Source: Peribacillus simplex NBRC 15720 = DSM 1321
GTDB lineage: Bacteria > Bacillota > Bacilli > Bacillales > DSM-1321
NCBI RefSeq assembly: GCF_002243645.1
Contig: NZ_CP017704.1
Coordinates: 4,358,001-4,422,000 of the forward strand
Reading direction: 5' to 3'
DNA: 64,000 bases
In this document: in pieces, positions 44,665-54,426 of the stretch
Layout of the letters: each line of letters starts with the position of its first letter
Position numbering within the stretch: the first letter of the stretch is position 1
Made by a program: the position numbers and the translations under genes
Notes under the pieces: generated by a model
What the model saw: the letters and a program-made list of their open reading frames with translations, nothing else
Databases searched by the model: none
What the model was told of the DNA's origin: nothing

Positions 44665-44733
44665 GAAGAGGTCAAAACGATCTCCGTCGTACATCACACG
44701 TACGAGTGGAGGTCTGACCTCTTCTTTTTTTTA
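44665..44733 (+). terminator. terminator of the yqeG-yqeM operon
   Basis: GAAGAGGTCA (44665-44674) and TGACCTCTTC (44715-44724) form a long-range stem, with further pairing of ATCTCC and GGAG inside, followed by eight T. Confidence 0.8.
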
Positions 44734-44767
44734 TTTTAAGAAGGAAATGAGATATAGATTACGAATA

Positions 44768-45598
44768 CTAATAAGGATGGCCGAACTGCTTTTCTACTTC
44801 GTATAGATCCTCTGCAAACTTTTCATGTGTCGCTTGAAAAAGATGATGGAACATTTCCCCGGTTTCAGCTTCTAAAACCTTGATCCCCTCACCCGTTATT
44901 CCACCTTTTACACAAACCTTTTCCTGCAAGGTCGGCAATGTATAAACTCCTTTACCAAGCAGTTCCCCTAAGCCAACCAGCATGTTTTCAGTCAAAGTCG
45001 TAGCAGTTTCTTTATCGATCTTCGTCGTTTGACAAGCCGCTTCAATAAAAGCTTGCGCTAAATAGCTGAAGAAGGCAGGACCGCAGCTGACGATATCGGA
45101 AGCTACCCGGGTGATATCATTTTCAATTATGACCGGTGCCGATATGGCGGAGGCCAAATCATATAAAGCTGACATTTTCTCCTTACTGCAGCTCTTGCTG
45201 AAGCTCAGTAACGATACCCCTGAACCCACACGGTTCGTTATGCTCGGTATAAAACGGGCACAGGGGGCATTCACTGCCGATTCAAGCAGGGAGACTGAAA
45301 CTGGGCTTGTGATGGAAATAACCAGCTGATCCCTTTTTATATGATGTTTGATGCCTTGTAATAGGCTGTTAATTTGTAATGGTTTTACACAAAGAAAGAT
45401 AAAGTCCGCTTGTTGGACGATTTCGGCTGCGCTTTCCGCAACCTTGATACCAGGGTGTTTCTCTTTCAGCACCAATGCTTTGGAAAGCGTGCGATTTGTA
45501 ATGATTAGATCTGCCGGATTCAATATTTTTGCCTCCAGCCATGCCTCGATTAAAATGGTACCCATATTTCCGGTTCCAATAACACCGATTTTCTTCAA
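44768..45598 (-). CDS. comER: late competence protein ComER (pyrroline-5-carboxylate reductase-like)
   Basis: The 276-residue product has the Rossmann start KKIGVIGTGNMGTILIEAWL, NRTLSK, LCVKPLQ and the P5CR-type C-terminal half with SCGPAFFSYLAQAFIEAA and GLGELLGKG. The usual P5CR ending differs, so proline synthesis is not certain. In B. subtilis comER is transcribed divergently from comEABC, exactly as here; its role in competence is unclear. Confidence 0.92.
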   Translation of the reverse strand: MKKIGVIGTGNMGTILIEAWLEAKILNPADLIITNRTLSKALVLKEKHPGIKVAESAAEIVQQADFIFLCVKPLQINSLLQGIKHHIKRDQLVISITSPVSVSLLESAVNAPCARFIPSITNRVGSGVSLLSFSKSCSKEKMSALYDLASAISAPVIIENDITRVASDIVSCGPAFFSYLAQAFIEAACQTTKIDKETATTLTENMLVGLGELLGKGVYTLPTLQEKVCVKGGITGEGIKVLEAETGEMFHHLFQATHEKFAEDLYEVEKQFGHPY

Positions 45599-45708
45599 TT
45601 CCGATCAACTCCTCTCACTTAAAGCGATTGATTCTCCTAAAAACACTATGTATTTTTAATCTGTCCTATGACAATGTATTGTGCGAAATCCAACAAGGAG
45701 GCAAAGAA

Positions 45709-46344
45709 ATGGAAGGGATTTTAAAAAGGAAAATGACGATGATTACCGTTGCCGTGGCATTTGTGGCAACGGGCATTTACTTTTTTTTGCAACAAGGGGA
45801 TAATCCGGCTGATACGGAAGATATATTTTCCATTGCTGCAAAAGAAGCTGAAATCGAACAAAGTGAAAATCAAACGGATACCGAGCCTGTGATTATTAAA
45901 GTAGACGTTAAAGGAGCGGTCAAGTCCCCAGGCATATTTACTGCACAGGCAGGTGACCGGGTGATTGATTTGATCTCGGCTGCGGGCAGTTTTACGGACA
46001 AGGCTGATAAGGATAAAGTGAATTTTGCCCAAATCGTAGAAGACCAAATGGTCATTTATGTTCCGGAAATAGGTGAAGAAGACAAGGGGTACTTGGAGAA
46101 TATGCAAGTCGGGTCGTCTGGGGATGCCGTTTCTGGGGGGACGTCAGGAGGACTGGTGAACTTGAATACAGCTACACAGGAAGATTTGGAAACCTTGACG
46201 GGAATTGGACCATCCAAAGCGAATGCGATCCTGGAATATAGGGAAACGGTAGGGAAATTCAAGGAGGTCGATGAATTGAAGAAGGTAACGGGAATCGGCG
46301 ATAAAACGTTTGAAAGGTTACGGGATTCCATTTTGGTGAAATGA
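45709..46344 (+). CDS. comEA: competence DNA receptor ComEA
   Basis: ComEA binds double-stranded DNA at the outer face of the membrane. The 211-residue product has an N-terminal membrane anchor (about 7-25), an SLBB domain (VDVKGAVKSPGIFTAQAGDR, VIDLISAAG) and, after a Gly/Ser linker, the paired helix-hairpin-helix domain with VNLNTATQEDLETLTGIGPS and KKVTGIGDKTFERLR. ATG 45709 follows AAGGAGGCAAAG; the frame is open for 27 codons upstream without a site. Confidence 0.95.
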   Translation: MEGILKRKMTMITVAVAFVATGIYFFLQQGDNPADTEDIFSIAAKEAEIEQSENQTDTEPVIIKVDVKGAVKSPGIFTAQAGDRVIDLISAAGSFTDKADKDKVNFAQIVEDQMVIYVPEIGEEDKGYLENMQVGSSGDAVSGGTSGGLVNLNTATQEDLETLTGIGPSKANAILEYRETVGKFKEVDELKKVTGIGDKTFERLRDSILVK

Positions 46345-46422
46345 ATGATTGAATATGCTACACAAATGGACAGGAAGAGGGTAAAATTGAAGAAAATCAT
46401 TCTAGTGGTAAGGGGATACAAC

Positions 46423-46983
46423 ATGAACAGAATTAGTTGGTATCAATATTTCATGGCGCAAAGCCATTTATTAGCATTAAGGAGCACATGTACACGCCTC
46501 ACTGTAGGGGCGACGATCGTAAGGGACAACCGAATCATTGCAGGGGGATATAATGGGTCCATTGCGGGAGGGACACATTGTATTGATGACGGCTGTTATG
46601 TAATTGATAATCATTGTGTCAGAACGATACATGCAGAAATGAATGCACTTTTACAATGCGCTAAATTTGGGGTGCCTACTGATGGGGCAGAAATATATGT
46701 GACGCATTTTCCGTGTCTTCAGTGCTGTAAATCACTCATCCAAGCTGGCATCAAGGCTGTTTATTATGCGGAGGATTACAAAAATCATCCATATGCTCTG
46801 GAATTATTTAAACAGGCTGGTGTCAAGACCGAGAAGGTTGAAGCAAAAGGGGCCATCGATGTTAATGGAAAACAAAAAAAGGACTTTGTATTCTCATTGC
46901 TAGCTCAACTTGAAAGAACAGGCATGGTAAAAGAAGATTTATTGGAGCTGGAAAAGCAGGCCGATCAGATATTTGAAAATTAA
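46423..46983 (+). CDS. comEB: dCMP deaminase ComEB
   Basis: The 186-residue zinc-dependent deaminase has RISWYQYFMAQSHLLALRST, the catalytic HAE in TIHAEMNALLQCAKFG and the zinc pair PCLQCCKSLIQAG. An additional Cys/His cluster (THCIDDGCYVIDNHC) is typical of dCMP deaminases. It sits inside the comE operon as in B. subtilis but is not needed for DNA uptake there. ATG 46423 is chosen for the AAGGGGATA before it. Confidence 0.94.
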   Translation: MNRISWYQYFMAQSHLLALRSTCTRLTVGATIVRDNRIIAGGYNGSIAGGTHCIDDGCYVIDNHCVRTIHAEMNALLQCAKFGVPTDGAEIYVTHFPCLQCCKSLIQAGIKAVYYAEDYKNHPYALELFKQAGVKTEKVEAKGAIDVNGKQKKDFVFSLLAQLERTGMVKEDLLELEKQADQIFEN

Positions 46984-47000
46984 ATAGGACGGGGGCAGGC

Positions 47001-49307
47001 ATGGCTAGACATCTTATCTTACTAGCCGTTTCGGCCACATTTGGTGTTACGGCCCATTCTTATTTAAATGTAATGCTGCTGATCATTATCCTTATTTTTC
47101 TCTGTTTCCTATATTTTTCGGTGGGGTTATGTGTGAAGGCCCTTAGTTTTCATTTGGTGATCATGGGGATATTTTTAGGGGCCGCCTCCTTCTCCGATCA
47201 CCGAAACAAAACTGCCTATCATGGAACGGAAAGCCAATTTATCATCACATTTACCGACCAACCGAATATAGATGGAAATTCATTAAAAGGATTCGTGGGC
47301 AGTGAGAAAGGCGAACGGCTAGTGCTTCGTTATAAAATCACCTCCGAGTTGGAACAGGAAAAGTTGAGTCAGTTTCTGCGAATCGGTTTATCATGTCCGG
47401 CTGAAGGGACATTGCATATTCCTGACAAAAACAGGAATGAAAACAGTTTCGATTACCAGCGTTATCTTCTGCGCCAAGGCATCCAATGGATATTCAGAGC
47501 GGATTCCATTTCATTTCAAAAATGCAAAGAGGGTGGAAACTCGATTCTAGTTTCGATTCGTAATTTGCGCCTGAAGGGAATTACGTATATTAGAGAACAC
47601 TTTCCGGAAGAATCGAGCGGTTTTGTAACAGCTCTCATATTCGGCGACCAGACATATATAGATGAAGGCGACCTTACTAATTATCGGCGGTTGGGTCTGG
47701 TTCATTTACTGGCGATTTCCGGTCTTCATGTCAGTTTTTTAACGGGGATGTTATTTTACTTCGGCATCAGGGTTGGGTTTACACGGGAAAGAATGATGGT
47801 GGCCATCTTAATCTTCCTTCCTGTTTACATGTTACTTTCAGGTGCCAGTCCATCAGTGGTGAGATCCTGTTTAATGGCTATGCTTTTCTTTCTACTCCTG
47901 CTATTCAAGAAGCGGATCTCGGCGGGTGCCGCAATCGGATCGGCTTATATGGCACTATTGTTTTTTCGGCCTAATATGCTCTATGATATAGGTTTTCAGC
48001 TTTCATTCGCAGTTACTTTCTCCATTATCATGTCTTCAAGCATTTTCTTGCAATACCCGAAGAAAACAACGCAGTTATTCATCATCAGTTCCATCTGCCA
48101 ATTGGCAGCCCTTCCGATTTTGCTTTTTCACTTTTTTGAAGTATCCTTTCTTGGCGTGTTTCTGAACGTAATGTATGTTCCACTTTATTCCATCATATTG
48201 CTGCCATTTTCACTGATTTCCCTCCTTATTCATTTATTACTGCCCTCCTTGGGGCAACCCCTCATATCATTATTGAATTTCACCTTCGTACTCTGCAATA
48301 AAGCTGCGGATGCAGCATCGGATTTGCCGTTGGCTTCCATTCCGTTTGGAAAACCACCTTTCATCATGATGGCATTACTTGTTATTTCCCTTTTAGGGTT
48401 ATTCCTGACTTGGGATGTATCTTTTGAAAAAAGTAAAATCTGGTGCGGAATATTAATTGTCCTTTTACTTTTGCAATATAATTTACAAAGGTTCACACCT
48501 TTTGGTGAAGTGCAGATCATCGACGTTGGACAAGGTGACTCCATTTTAATTGTCCTGCCGTTCAATCGCGGTAATTATTTGATTGATACGGGTGGGCAAA
48601 TTACATTTCCAATCGACACGTGGGCAAAAAAGCGAAAGAAGTTCAACACCGCGGATGATATCATTATTCCATTATTGAAAAGTAAGGGAATCCACCAATT
48701 GGACAAACTCATTTTAACCCACCCGGATGCAGATCATATGGGAAGTGCAAAAGAATTAATTGAAAATTTTAAAGTTGGGGAGATCATCATTGGAGGGTGG
48801 AGTGAAGAGCAATACAGGGATATGGATTTTGTGTCCATGGCAAGGGATAAAAAAATGAAAATGACCGTCCTGAAAAGGGGGGACCATTGGGTGGCGGGCG
48901 GAACGCCGTTTGCTGTGCTAAGTCCATATGAGAAAGAAGAAAATAAGAATGATTCATCCATAGTTCTATTCACTGAGCTTGGGGGATTGTCATGGTTATT
49001 AACTGGCGATATGGGAGAAGAAGGGGAAAGGGAACTGTTGAGCACATTTCCGCAGTTGCAGGCAGATATCTTGAAGGTTGGACACCATGGCAGTAAAACT
49101 TCTTCTTCCAAGCCCTTCCTTGAACAGTTACAGCCGAAAGCGGCGCTTATTTCAGTTGGAAAAGATAATGGCTACGGTCACCCTCATGGAGACGTAATTG
49201 GGAATCTGGAGGGAAATGGCATAAAGGTGTTCAGGACTGACGAGGATGGTTCTATTATTTACAAGTATTACAAAAGCAGTGGAACCTTTCGGAAGACTCT
49301 CCCATAG
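47001..49307 (+). CDS. comEC: competence DNA channel protein ComEC
   Basis: ComEC carries single-stranded DNA across the membrane. The 768-residue product has N-terminal membrane helices, an external OB-type domain, the central Competence domain (LVHLLAISGLHVSFLTG and multiple helices) and a C-terminal metallo-beta-lactamase-like domain with VDVGQGDS-type QIIDVGQGDSILI, LTHPDADHMGS and VGHHGSKTSSS. All motifs look intact and the length is normal. Confidence 0.95.
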   Translation: MARHLILLAVSATFGVTAHSYLNVMLLIIILIFLCFLYFSVGLCVKALSFHLVIMGIFLGAASFSDHRNKTAYHGTESQFIITFTDQPNIDGNSLKGFVGSEKGERLVLRYKITSELEQEKLSQFLRIGLSCPAEGTLHIPDKNRNENSFDYQRYLLRQGIQWIFRADSISFQKCKEGGNSILVSIRNLRLKGITYIREHFPEESSGFVTALIFGDQTYIDEGDLTNYRRLGLVHLLAISGLHVSFLTGMLFYFGIRVGFTRERMMVAILIFLPVYMLLSGASPSVVRSCLMAMLFFLLLLFKKRISAGAAIGSAYMALLFFRPNMLYDIGFQLSFAVTFSIIMSSSIFLQYPKKTTQLFIISSICQLAALPILLFHFFEVSFLGVFLNVMYVPLYSIILLPFSLISLLIHLLLPSLGQPLISLLNFTFVLCNKAADAASDLPLASIPFGKPPFIMMALLVISLLGLFLTWDVSFEKSKIWCGILIVLLLLQYNLQRFTPFGEVQIIDVGQGDSILIVLPFNRGNYLIDTGGQITFPIDTWAKKRKKFNTADDIIIPLLKSKGIHQLDKLILTHPDADHMGSAKELIENFKVGEIIIGGWSEEQYRDMDFVSMARDKKMKMTVLKRGDHWVAGGTPFAVLSPYEKEENKNDSSIVLFTELGGLSWLLTGDMGEEGERELLSTFPQLQADILKVGHHGSKTSSSKPFLEQLQPKAALISVGKDNGYGHPHGDVIGNLEGNGIKVFRTDEDGSIIYKYYKSSGTFRKTLP

Positions 49308-49383
49308 TATGTAGAAAATCAATAAGAAAGAGACTGCAGCGGCAGCCTCCATCGGGAAAAATAAGTGCATGTAGTTAATGAAA

Positions 49384-49518
49384 TCAGGATCCGACAGCTT
49401 TAATGACGACAGCTATGGTGAACATGGCAGCGAAAAATACAAAAGAACCGATGAATCCAATAGCGGAATCAGCGACGTCATCTGTCTTTGATTGAACATC
49501 CTTTTCGAATTCGTTCAT
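49384..49518 (-). CDS. yqzM: YqzM family small membrane protein (44 aa)
   Basis: On the minus strand ATG 49518 follows AGGAGGGG by about 7 bases. The product MNEFEKDVQSKTDDVADSAI then has a single membrane helix (GFIGSFVFFAAMFTIAVVI). Length, sequence style and place between comEC and holA match B. subtilis YqzM. Function unknown. Confidence 0.85.
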   Translation of the reverse strand: MNEFEKDVQSKTDDVADSAIGFIGSFVFFAAMFTIAVVIKAVGS

Positions 49519-49861
49519 TATTTACCCCTCCTATTTCTGCTAATAGTATAAAACATTACCAAAAAAAAATCTACAGGCTTCATTCCTTCATTTCCTTTAC
49601 TGACAAGAGTTGTCACAAATAGTTTGGGATTTTGAGGTCAAAATAAAAGTACAAACAAAGCAAGCGAAAAAGAAAAGCTCATTTTTTGTTCTACATGAAT
49701 ACTCTACCCGCTTTTAAGGAAGATTACCCGGGCCTTTCTTGAAAGTGTTCATATAGATCCGGAATTAGCCCTTTTAAAGGGCTAGTTCCCTTTATAGCTT
49801 GTCAAATGGTCCATCCACCTATACCATTAGAGAAGAATACATAGTAAAGAGGCGGATTCTA
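49519..49861. other. intergenic region yqzM-holA
   Basis: No convincing gene. It should hold the yqzM promoter and a holA promoter; AGCCC-TTTTAAA-GGGCT near 49769-49785 is a small hairpin before holA. Confidence 0.35.
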
Positions 49862-50875
49862 TTGGTATTAGACGTTTGGAAAAGTATAAAAAAAGGGCAA
49901 TTCGCGCCAGTATACTTGTTATATGGGACGGAAGCCTATCTAATTAATGAAACGAAGCAGCTATTGATCGAGAATGTCCTTCACGAAGATGAGATGGATT
50001 TTAACTTTTCTCAATTTGATTTAGAAGAGACGCCTGTTGAAACTGCGCTTGATGATGTCGAAACCCTCCCGTTTATCGGGGAAAGGCGCCTTGTTTTCAT
50101 GCAAAACCCATTTTTTTTGACAGCTGAAAAAACGAAATCAAGAGTTGAACATAATGTGAAAAGACTGGAAGCGTATTTGGCTGACCCGGTTCCTTATTCT
50201 ATTGTTGTATTGACCGCACCTTATGAGAAACTGGATGAACGGAAAAAAATCACCAAGGAACTGAAGCGTAAGGCAGTTCTGGTTGAAGCGAAGAAGCTTG
50301 GTGATCATGAGTTAAAGGCGTGGGTGAAGGAGAGGGTCGAAGTTTCTTCGGTCCAAATAGATGAACAGGCTACAGAGCTTTTACTTGAACTTGCAGGAAC
50401 GAATCTGATGATGCTGACGAATGAACTAGATAAAATGGTGCTTTATGCAGAAGCTGATAAACACATTACGGTCGAGGTAGTGGAAAAGCTGGTCGCTAAA
50501 TCCCTTGAACAGAATATCTTCACGCTTGTTGATCATGTGTTACAGCGAAAGATGGAGAGTGCCATGACGATACTGCACGATCTTCTCAGGCAGAATGAAG
50601 AGCCGATCAAGATTTTGAGTGTTATGGCAGGTCAGATCAGGCTTATGTATCAAGTGAAGGAGCTTTCCCGTCAGGGGTATAGCCAGCAAAAAATTGCAGG
50701 TCAGCTGAAGGTACATCCTTACAGGGTAAAACTGGCACTTGAAAAGACGGGGAAATTCCAGGAACGCGAGCTGTTGAGCATCATGAACGACTTAGCGGAA
50801 GCGGATTATAAAATGAAGACCGGCCAAGCTGATAAGGCGATCACGCTTGAGCTGCTGCTTTTAAAAATTAGATGA
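49862..50875 (+). CDS. holA: DNA polymerase III delta subunit HolA (YqeN)
   Basis: HolA opens the sliding clamp in the clamp loader. The 337-residue product starts MVLDVWKSIKKGQFAPVYLL and has the delta features YGTEAYLINE, LDDVETLPFIGERRLVF, LAGTNLMMLTNELDKM and FTLVDHVLQRK. TTG 49862 follows AGAGGCGG by 6 bases and gives the MVxDVWKSxKK start seen in B. subtilis YqeN; an ATG-less upstream extension to 49799 is unlikely. Confidence 0.93.
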   Translation: MVLDVWKSIKKGQFAPVYLLYGTEAYLINETKQLLIENVLHEDEMDFNFSQFDLEETPVETALDDVETLPFIGERRLVFMQNPFFLTAEKTKSRVEHNVKRLEAYLADPVPYSIVVLTAPYEKLDERKKITKELKRKAVLVEAKKLGDHELKAWVKERVEVSSVQIDEQATELLLELAGTNLMMLTNELDKMVLYAEADKHITVEVVEKLVAKSLEQNIFTLVDHVLQRKMESAMTILHDLLRQNEEPIKILSVMAGQIRLMYQVKELSRQGYSQQKIAGQLKVHPYRVKLALEKTGKFQERELLSIMNDLAEADYKMKTGQADKAITLELLLLKIR

Positions 50876-50876
50876 T

Positions 50877-50911
50877 AAAAAAGGTGGCAGATATCCTGTC
50901 ACCTTTTTTAT
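50877..50911 (+). terminator. terminator after holA
   Basis: AAAAAAGGTGGCAG and CTGTCACCTTTTTT form the stem, with a following T-run. Confidence 0.85.
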
Positions 50912-50923
50912 GAAAAAACGGCA

Positions 50924-50953
50924 CAAAAAAAACGATCCGATTGGATCGTTTAA
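50924..50953 (-). terminator. terminator of rpsT
   Basis: On the minus strand AAACGATCC-AATC-GGATCGTTT is followed by a long T-run. Confidence 0.88.
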
Positions 50954-50963
50954 TTTTTTGTCA

Positions 50964-51230
50964 TTATGCGTTAAGAGCGTTAAGTCTTTTCGCTAAACGA
51001 GATTTTTTACGGGCTGCCGCATTTTTATGGATTAATCCTTTAGATGCAGCTTTGTCTAATTTTACAGCAGCTGTTAAAAGAGCTTCTTTAGCAGCTTCAA
51101 CGTTTTCACCAGCTAATGCAACTTCAGCGTTTTTCACTGTAGTACGCATAGTTGATCTAACAGTAATGTTATGAACGCGTTTTTTGTCGTTAATTTTTAC
51201 ACGTTTAATAGCAGATTTAATGTTTGGCAT
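50964..51230 (-). CDS. rpsT: 30S ribosomal protein S20
   Basis: The 88-residue basic protein MPNIKSAIKRVKINDKKRVH ... AAKEALLTAAVKLDKAASKG, with KNAAARKKSRLAKRLN at the end, matches bS20, a primary 16S rRNA binder. ATG 51230 follows AGGAGGTGAACGG. A TATAAT box lies on the minus strand at 51259-51264. It is monocistronic and converges on holA. Confidence 0.96.
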   Translation of the reverse strand: MPNIKSAIKRVKINDKKRVHNITVRSTMRTTVKNAEVALAGENVEAAKEALLTAAVKLDKAASKGLIHKNAAARKKSRLAKRLNALNA

Positions 51231-51504
51231 TCCGTTCACCTCCTACAAAGAAATCGAGATTATATGAACTCGACTTTTCAAATCCATATCAAATAGCACA
51301 AGTGATATTCTATCAGACTGCTCATAAATATGCAATACTTCAGATTGAGAATCGAAAAGGAATTATAATTTCGGGAATAAATTCATCTCGTCATTACTCA
51401 TTGTACCAAAAAAATGAATAATAAAAAAGCAAAAATGACAGAATGTTTAAGAGAGACTATTGAAAATACTAGATTAGATACAATTCAAACATCAGGAGGC
51501 CGTT
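51231..51504. other. divergent promoter region of rpsT and gpr
   Basis: Non-coding. It contains TATAAT on the minus strand at 51259-51264 for rpsT. AATACTA at 51465-51471, with AGAATG 19 bases before it, loosely resembles a SigG promoter for gpr, but the spacing is long and the match weak. Confidence 0.4.
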
Positions 51505-52623
51505 ATGGAAAATAATTTGGACCTTAGTGAATACGGAATTCGTACAGATTTGGCGATTGAAGCAAAGGAAATTGCCCTTGAACATAAAGGTGTTGTAGAG
51601 GAAGTGGATGTATCCCGTATCGAAGGGGTCATTATTAAGGAAAAAGATGTGGATGATCTCAAGGTATCCTTAGTCGAGGTCACGGCTGAGGGTGAAAAAG
51701 AAATCGGCAAGAAGCAGGGCAGCTATTTGACCATCGAAGTGCAGGGAATCCGCCAGCAGGACACGGATACGCAGCAACGGGTGGAAAAGGTGTTCGCCAA
51801 CGAACTGGCTTACTTCTTGAAACGGAATAAAATCACTAAAGAAAGCAGTTGTTTGGTTGTCGGTCTTGGTAATTGGAATGTTACTCCCGATGCTCTTGGG
51901 CCTGCAGTCGTTGAGAACCTTGTAGTCACAAGACATTTGTTCGAATTGCAGCCGGAGTCCGTCAAGGAAGGCTATCGGCCGGTCAGTGCGATTTCCCCCG
52001 GGGTGATGGGGATTACGGGAATCGAGACGAGTGACATCATAAAAGGAGTCATCGAAAAAAGTAATCCTGATTTCCTGATCGTCGTTGACGCATTGGCTGC
52101 CCGTTCGATCGAACGGGTGAATTCGACGATTCAAATTACGGATACAGGCATCCATCCAGGGTCTGGTGTTGGAAATAAACGAAAAGAATTGAGCCAGGAT
52201 ACACTGGGAGTTCCTGTTATAGCAATTGGAATACCTACTGTCGTGGATGCCGTATCAATTGCCAGCGATACGATAGATTATATTTTGAAGCACTTTGGCA
52301 AGGAACTGAATGAAGGGGACAGACCATCACGTTCGTTGGCACCCGCTGGATTCAGTTTTGGGAAGCGCACAAAGCTGACGGAAGAGGATATGCCAGGTGA
52401 AAAGGAGCGCCAAACCTTCTTGGGAATGATAGGTGTCCTCCCTGATGAAGAGAAACGGAAATTGATTTATGAGGTACTGTCACCGCTTGGTCAAAATTTA
52501 ATGGTTACACCGAAAGAAGTCGATGTTTTCATTGAGGATATGGCCAATTTGATAGCCAATGGGTTAAATGCAGCCTTGCATCATTCAATAAATCAAGATA
52601 ATACCGGCTACTACACCCGTTAA
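51505..52623 (+). CDS. gpr: germination protease GPR
   Basis: GPR degrades small acid-soluble spore proteins during germination. The 372-residue zymogen starts [20 protein letters not shown]; the autoprocessing site known in Bacillus GPR lies at the RTD-LA bond near residue 15. The core shows [41 protein letters not shown] and [15 protein letters not shown]. It is transcribed with, or just before, spoIIP. Confidence 0.96.
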   Translation: MENNLDLSEYGIRTDLAIEAKEIALEHKGVVEEVDVSRIEGVIIKEKDVDDLKVSLVEVTAEGEKEIGKKQGSYLTIEVQGIRQQDTDTQQRVEKVFANELAYFLKRNKITKESSCLVVGLGNWNVTPDALGPAVVENLVVTRHLFELQPESVKEGYRPVSAISPGVMGITGIETSDIIKGVIEKSNPDFLIVVDALAARSIERVNSTIQITDTGIHPGSGVGNKRKELSQDTLGVPVIAIGIPTVVDAVSIASDTIDYILKHFGKELNEGDRPSRSLAPAGFSFGKRTKLTEEDMPGEKERQTFLGMIGVLPDEEKRKLIYEVLSPLGQNLMVTPKEVDVFIEDMANLIANGLNAALHHSINQDNTGYYTR

Positions 52624-52666
52624 ACTTCAGTGCCCAAAAATGGTGTTCTACCCTTTCTAGCAAAGT

Positions 52667-52681
52667 CATAGGTATTAATAG
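52667..52681 (+). promoter_or_regulatory. possible SigE -10 region of spoIIP
   Basis: CATAGGTATTAATAG, 39 bases before spoIIP, differs at one position from the element before sigK. A good -35 is not obvious. Confidence 0.35.
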
Positions 52682-52705
52682 ACAAGCTATAGAGAGGGTG
52701 GAAGG

Positions 52706-53905
52706 ATGAAAAGAAGAAATTCCCCAGGAATCATAACAGCCATTCACGGATCAACAATAATAAAAACTTTTCTAGGTATTCTCGCCTTGCTTCTTTTTGT
52801 TTTTTCAGTCAGTGGGGTCATGACTTCCCTAAGACCGGAGTATCGGATATCTTCTAATTCCGTACATACTGTAGCCAACCAATTCTCGGGAAAAATGCTG
52901 TTCTCGATGCTGGCCAATGAAAATCATTATCTTTTTAATGCCCTGCCGGAAGGTAAACAGGAATCGATGATCACGAATCAATTGATAAAAGCCTCGACCA
53001 ATATTTCACTCGAGGACCCGCGAAGTTTACTTGGCAGGGAACTTCCTGGCTTTTCGATTTTTGATAATGAAATTCTCGTTGCTGGGGAAGGAACGAATTA
53101 TACGAATATGCCATACGAATCCTCACCGCCAGTAGACGTCCTGAATGAAGAAAGGGATGCATCTCTGCAAAACCTGGATGAGATTGAAGAACCGGAAAAA
53201 GGAGTGGCCGATCAGCCGAAACAAACGACCAATGGACGGAAAGTGGTCGAGATATACCATAGCCATAACCGGGAGTCATATCTTCCATATTTAAAAGGAG
53301 TGACCAATCCCGACCTAGCCTACCATTCGAAAATCAATATTACGAAACTCGGGGAACGGATGGTTGAAGATTTGGCTGATAAGGGGATTGGCTCCTCGCT
53401 CGATAAAACGGATATCATGGGAAATCTGAATAATAAAGGTTTGAATTATGCCAAATCCTATCAAGAATCCCGAAGGTCTGTTCAGACGGCATTGGCCAAT
53501 AATAAAGATTTAGAATACCTGATCGATATTCACCGCGATTCGAAGCGGAAAAAACATACGACAATTACGATCAAAGGTAAAGAGTATGCCAAGATCGCCT
53601 TCGTGATCGGGGGGAATAACCCGAACTTTGAAAAAAATGCAGCACTTGCCAATAAGATTCATAAAGCATTGGAGAAAAAATACCCAGGTATTTCACGAGG
53701 GGTTATGAAACAGGGCGGATCTAGCCATAATGGTATATATAATCAGGATTTATCAGGCAATGCCATGCTTATTGAAATTGGCGGTGTGGATAATACTTTC
53801 GAGGAAATGTACTTGACCGTTGATGCCTTTACCGATGTTTTCAGTGAATTTTACTGGGATGCCAAAGCGGTGGATAACACGACTGGGGATTCGGAAGCGA
53901 AGTAA
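52706..53905 (+). CDS. spoIIP: stage II sporulation autolysin SpoIIP
   Basis: SpoIIP, with SpoIID and SpoIIM, removes septal peptidoglycan and drives engulfment; it has amidase and endopeptidase activity. The 399-residue product has an N-terminal membrane anchor (about 20-38), a linker, and the SpoIIP domain with VVEIYHSHNRESYLPYL (zinc His), LIDIHRDSKRKKHTT and NAMLIEIGGVDNTFEEM carrying the catalytic Glu. ATG 52706 follows GAGGGTGG. Confidence 0.95.
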   Translation: MKRRNSPGIITAIHGSTIIKTFLGILALLLFVFSVSGVMTSLRPEYRISSNSVHTVANQFSGKMLFSMLANENHYLFNALPEGKQESMITNQLIKASTNISLEDPRSLLGRELPGFSIFDNEILVAGEGTNYTNMPYESSPPVDVLNEERDASLQNLDEIEEPEKGVADQPKQTTNGRKVVEIYHSHNRESYLPYLKGVTNPDLAYHSKINITKLGERMVEDLADKGIGSSLDKTDIMGNLNNKGLNYAKSYQESRRSVQTALANNKDLEYLIDIHRDSKRKKHTTITIKGKEYAKIAFVIGGNNPNFEKNAALANKIHKALEKKYPGISRGVMKQGGSSHNGIYNQDLSGNAMLIEIGGVDNTFEEMYLTVDAFTDVFSEFYWDAKAVDNTTGDSEAK

Positions 53906-53926
53906 TTTGAAAGGAGTTCTCTTAAC

Positions 53927-54250
53927 ATGGTCCGATTTTGGTTGAAATGTACAGGGATTGTGCTCGTATTATTTTTAGGTGTTCTAATCGGGATGCAGCA
54001 AGCGAACGACGGGATGAAAAAAATGAAGGGGTATGAAGATCCCTCTTTGAATAGTGCATTCATTATTAACCAATCGGACCAAGGGGAGATGGAAGCGGAT
54101 ATACTTGGCGAAAAAGTAACGAGTCATGATTTGGAGACGAAAAAAGAAAAGCTTGAAGAAATGAAAGCCTTCAACTTTTTCTCATCAATCGGCAAAACGC
54201 TTGGAGAGACCATATCAGGGGCCTTTCAAGCGCTTATTGATATGATATAG
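53927..54250 (+). CDS. yqxA: DUF3679 membrane protein YqxA
   Basis: The 107-residue product has an N-terminal membrane helix (about 5-22: WLKCTGIVLVLFLGVLIGM) and a soluble helical part ending FQALIDMI. It matches YqxA by place (spoIIP-yqxA-lepA) and layout. Function unknown, possibly sporulation-linked by co-transcription with spoIIP, 21 bases downstream. Confidence 0.85.
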   Translation: MVRFWLKCTGIVLVLFLGVLIGMQQANDGMKKMKGYEDPSLNSAFIINQSDQGEMEADILGEKVTSHDLETKKEKLEEMKAFNFFSSIGKTLGETISGAFQALIDMI

Positions 54251-54279
54251 GTATAGAATAAGTTGAGTGTGCCCTGCCA

Positions 54280-54318
54280 AAAGGCTGCATCCGAATCCGG
54301 AATGCAGCCTTTTTTTAT
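54280..54318 (+). terminator. terminator after yqxA
   Basis: AAAGGCTGCAT and ATGCAGCCTTTTTTT form an 11-bp stem with a long T-run. Confidence 0.9.
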
Positions 54319-54357
54319 CCAATGCCCTGCAATGATGCTTCTTTTGTAACTATTCTG

Positions 54358-54386
54358 TTGAATCTTGCATTTTCTATTGATATAAT
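54358..54386 (+). promoter_or_regulatory. SigA promoter of lepA
   Basis: TTGAAT (54358-54363), a 17-base spacer and TATAAT (54381-54386) lie 41 bases before lepA and after the yqxA terminator. Confidence 0.75.
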
Positions 54387-54426
54387 AAAAAATAGTGTAT
54401 TGTGTCGACTAGTGGGAGTGAACGTC

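Noticed and set aside
49152-49370. 72-aa minus-strand ORF overlapping the end of comEC
   Set aside because: Most of it is antisense to the ComEC C-terminus, with no ribosome binding site; yqzM next to it explains the minus-strand transcription.
51440-51471. SigG promoter for gpr
   Set aside because: AGAATG and AATACTA are each off-consensus and 19 bases apart, so I did not list it as a promoter.
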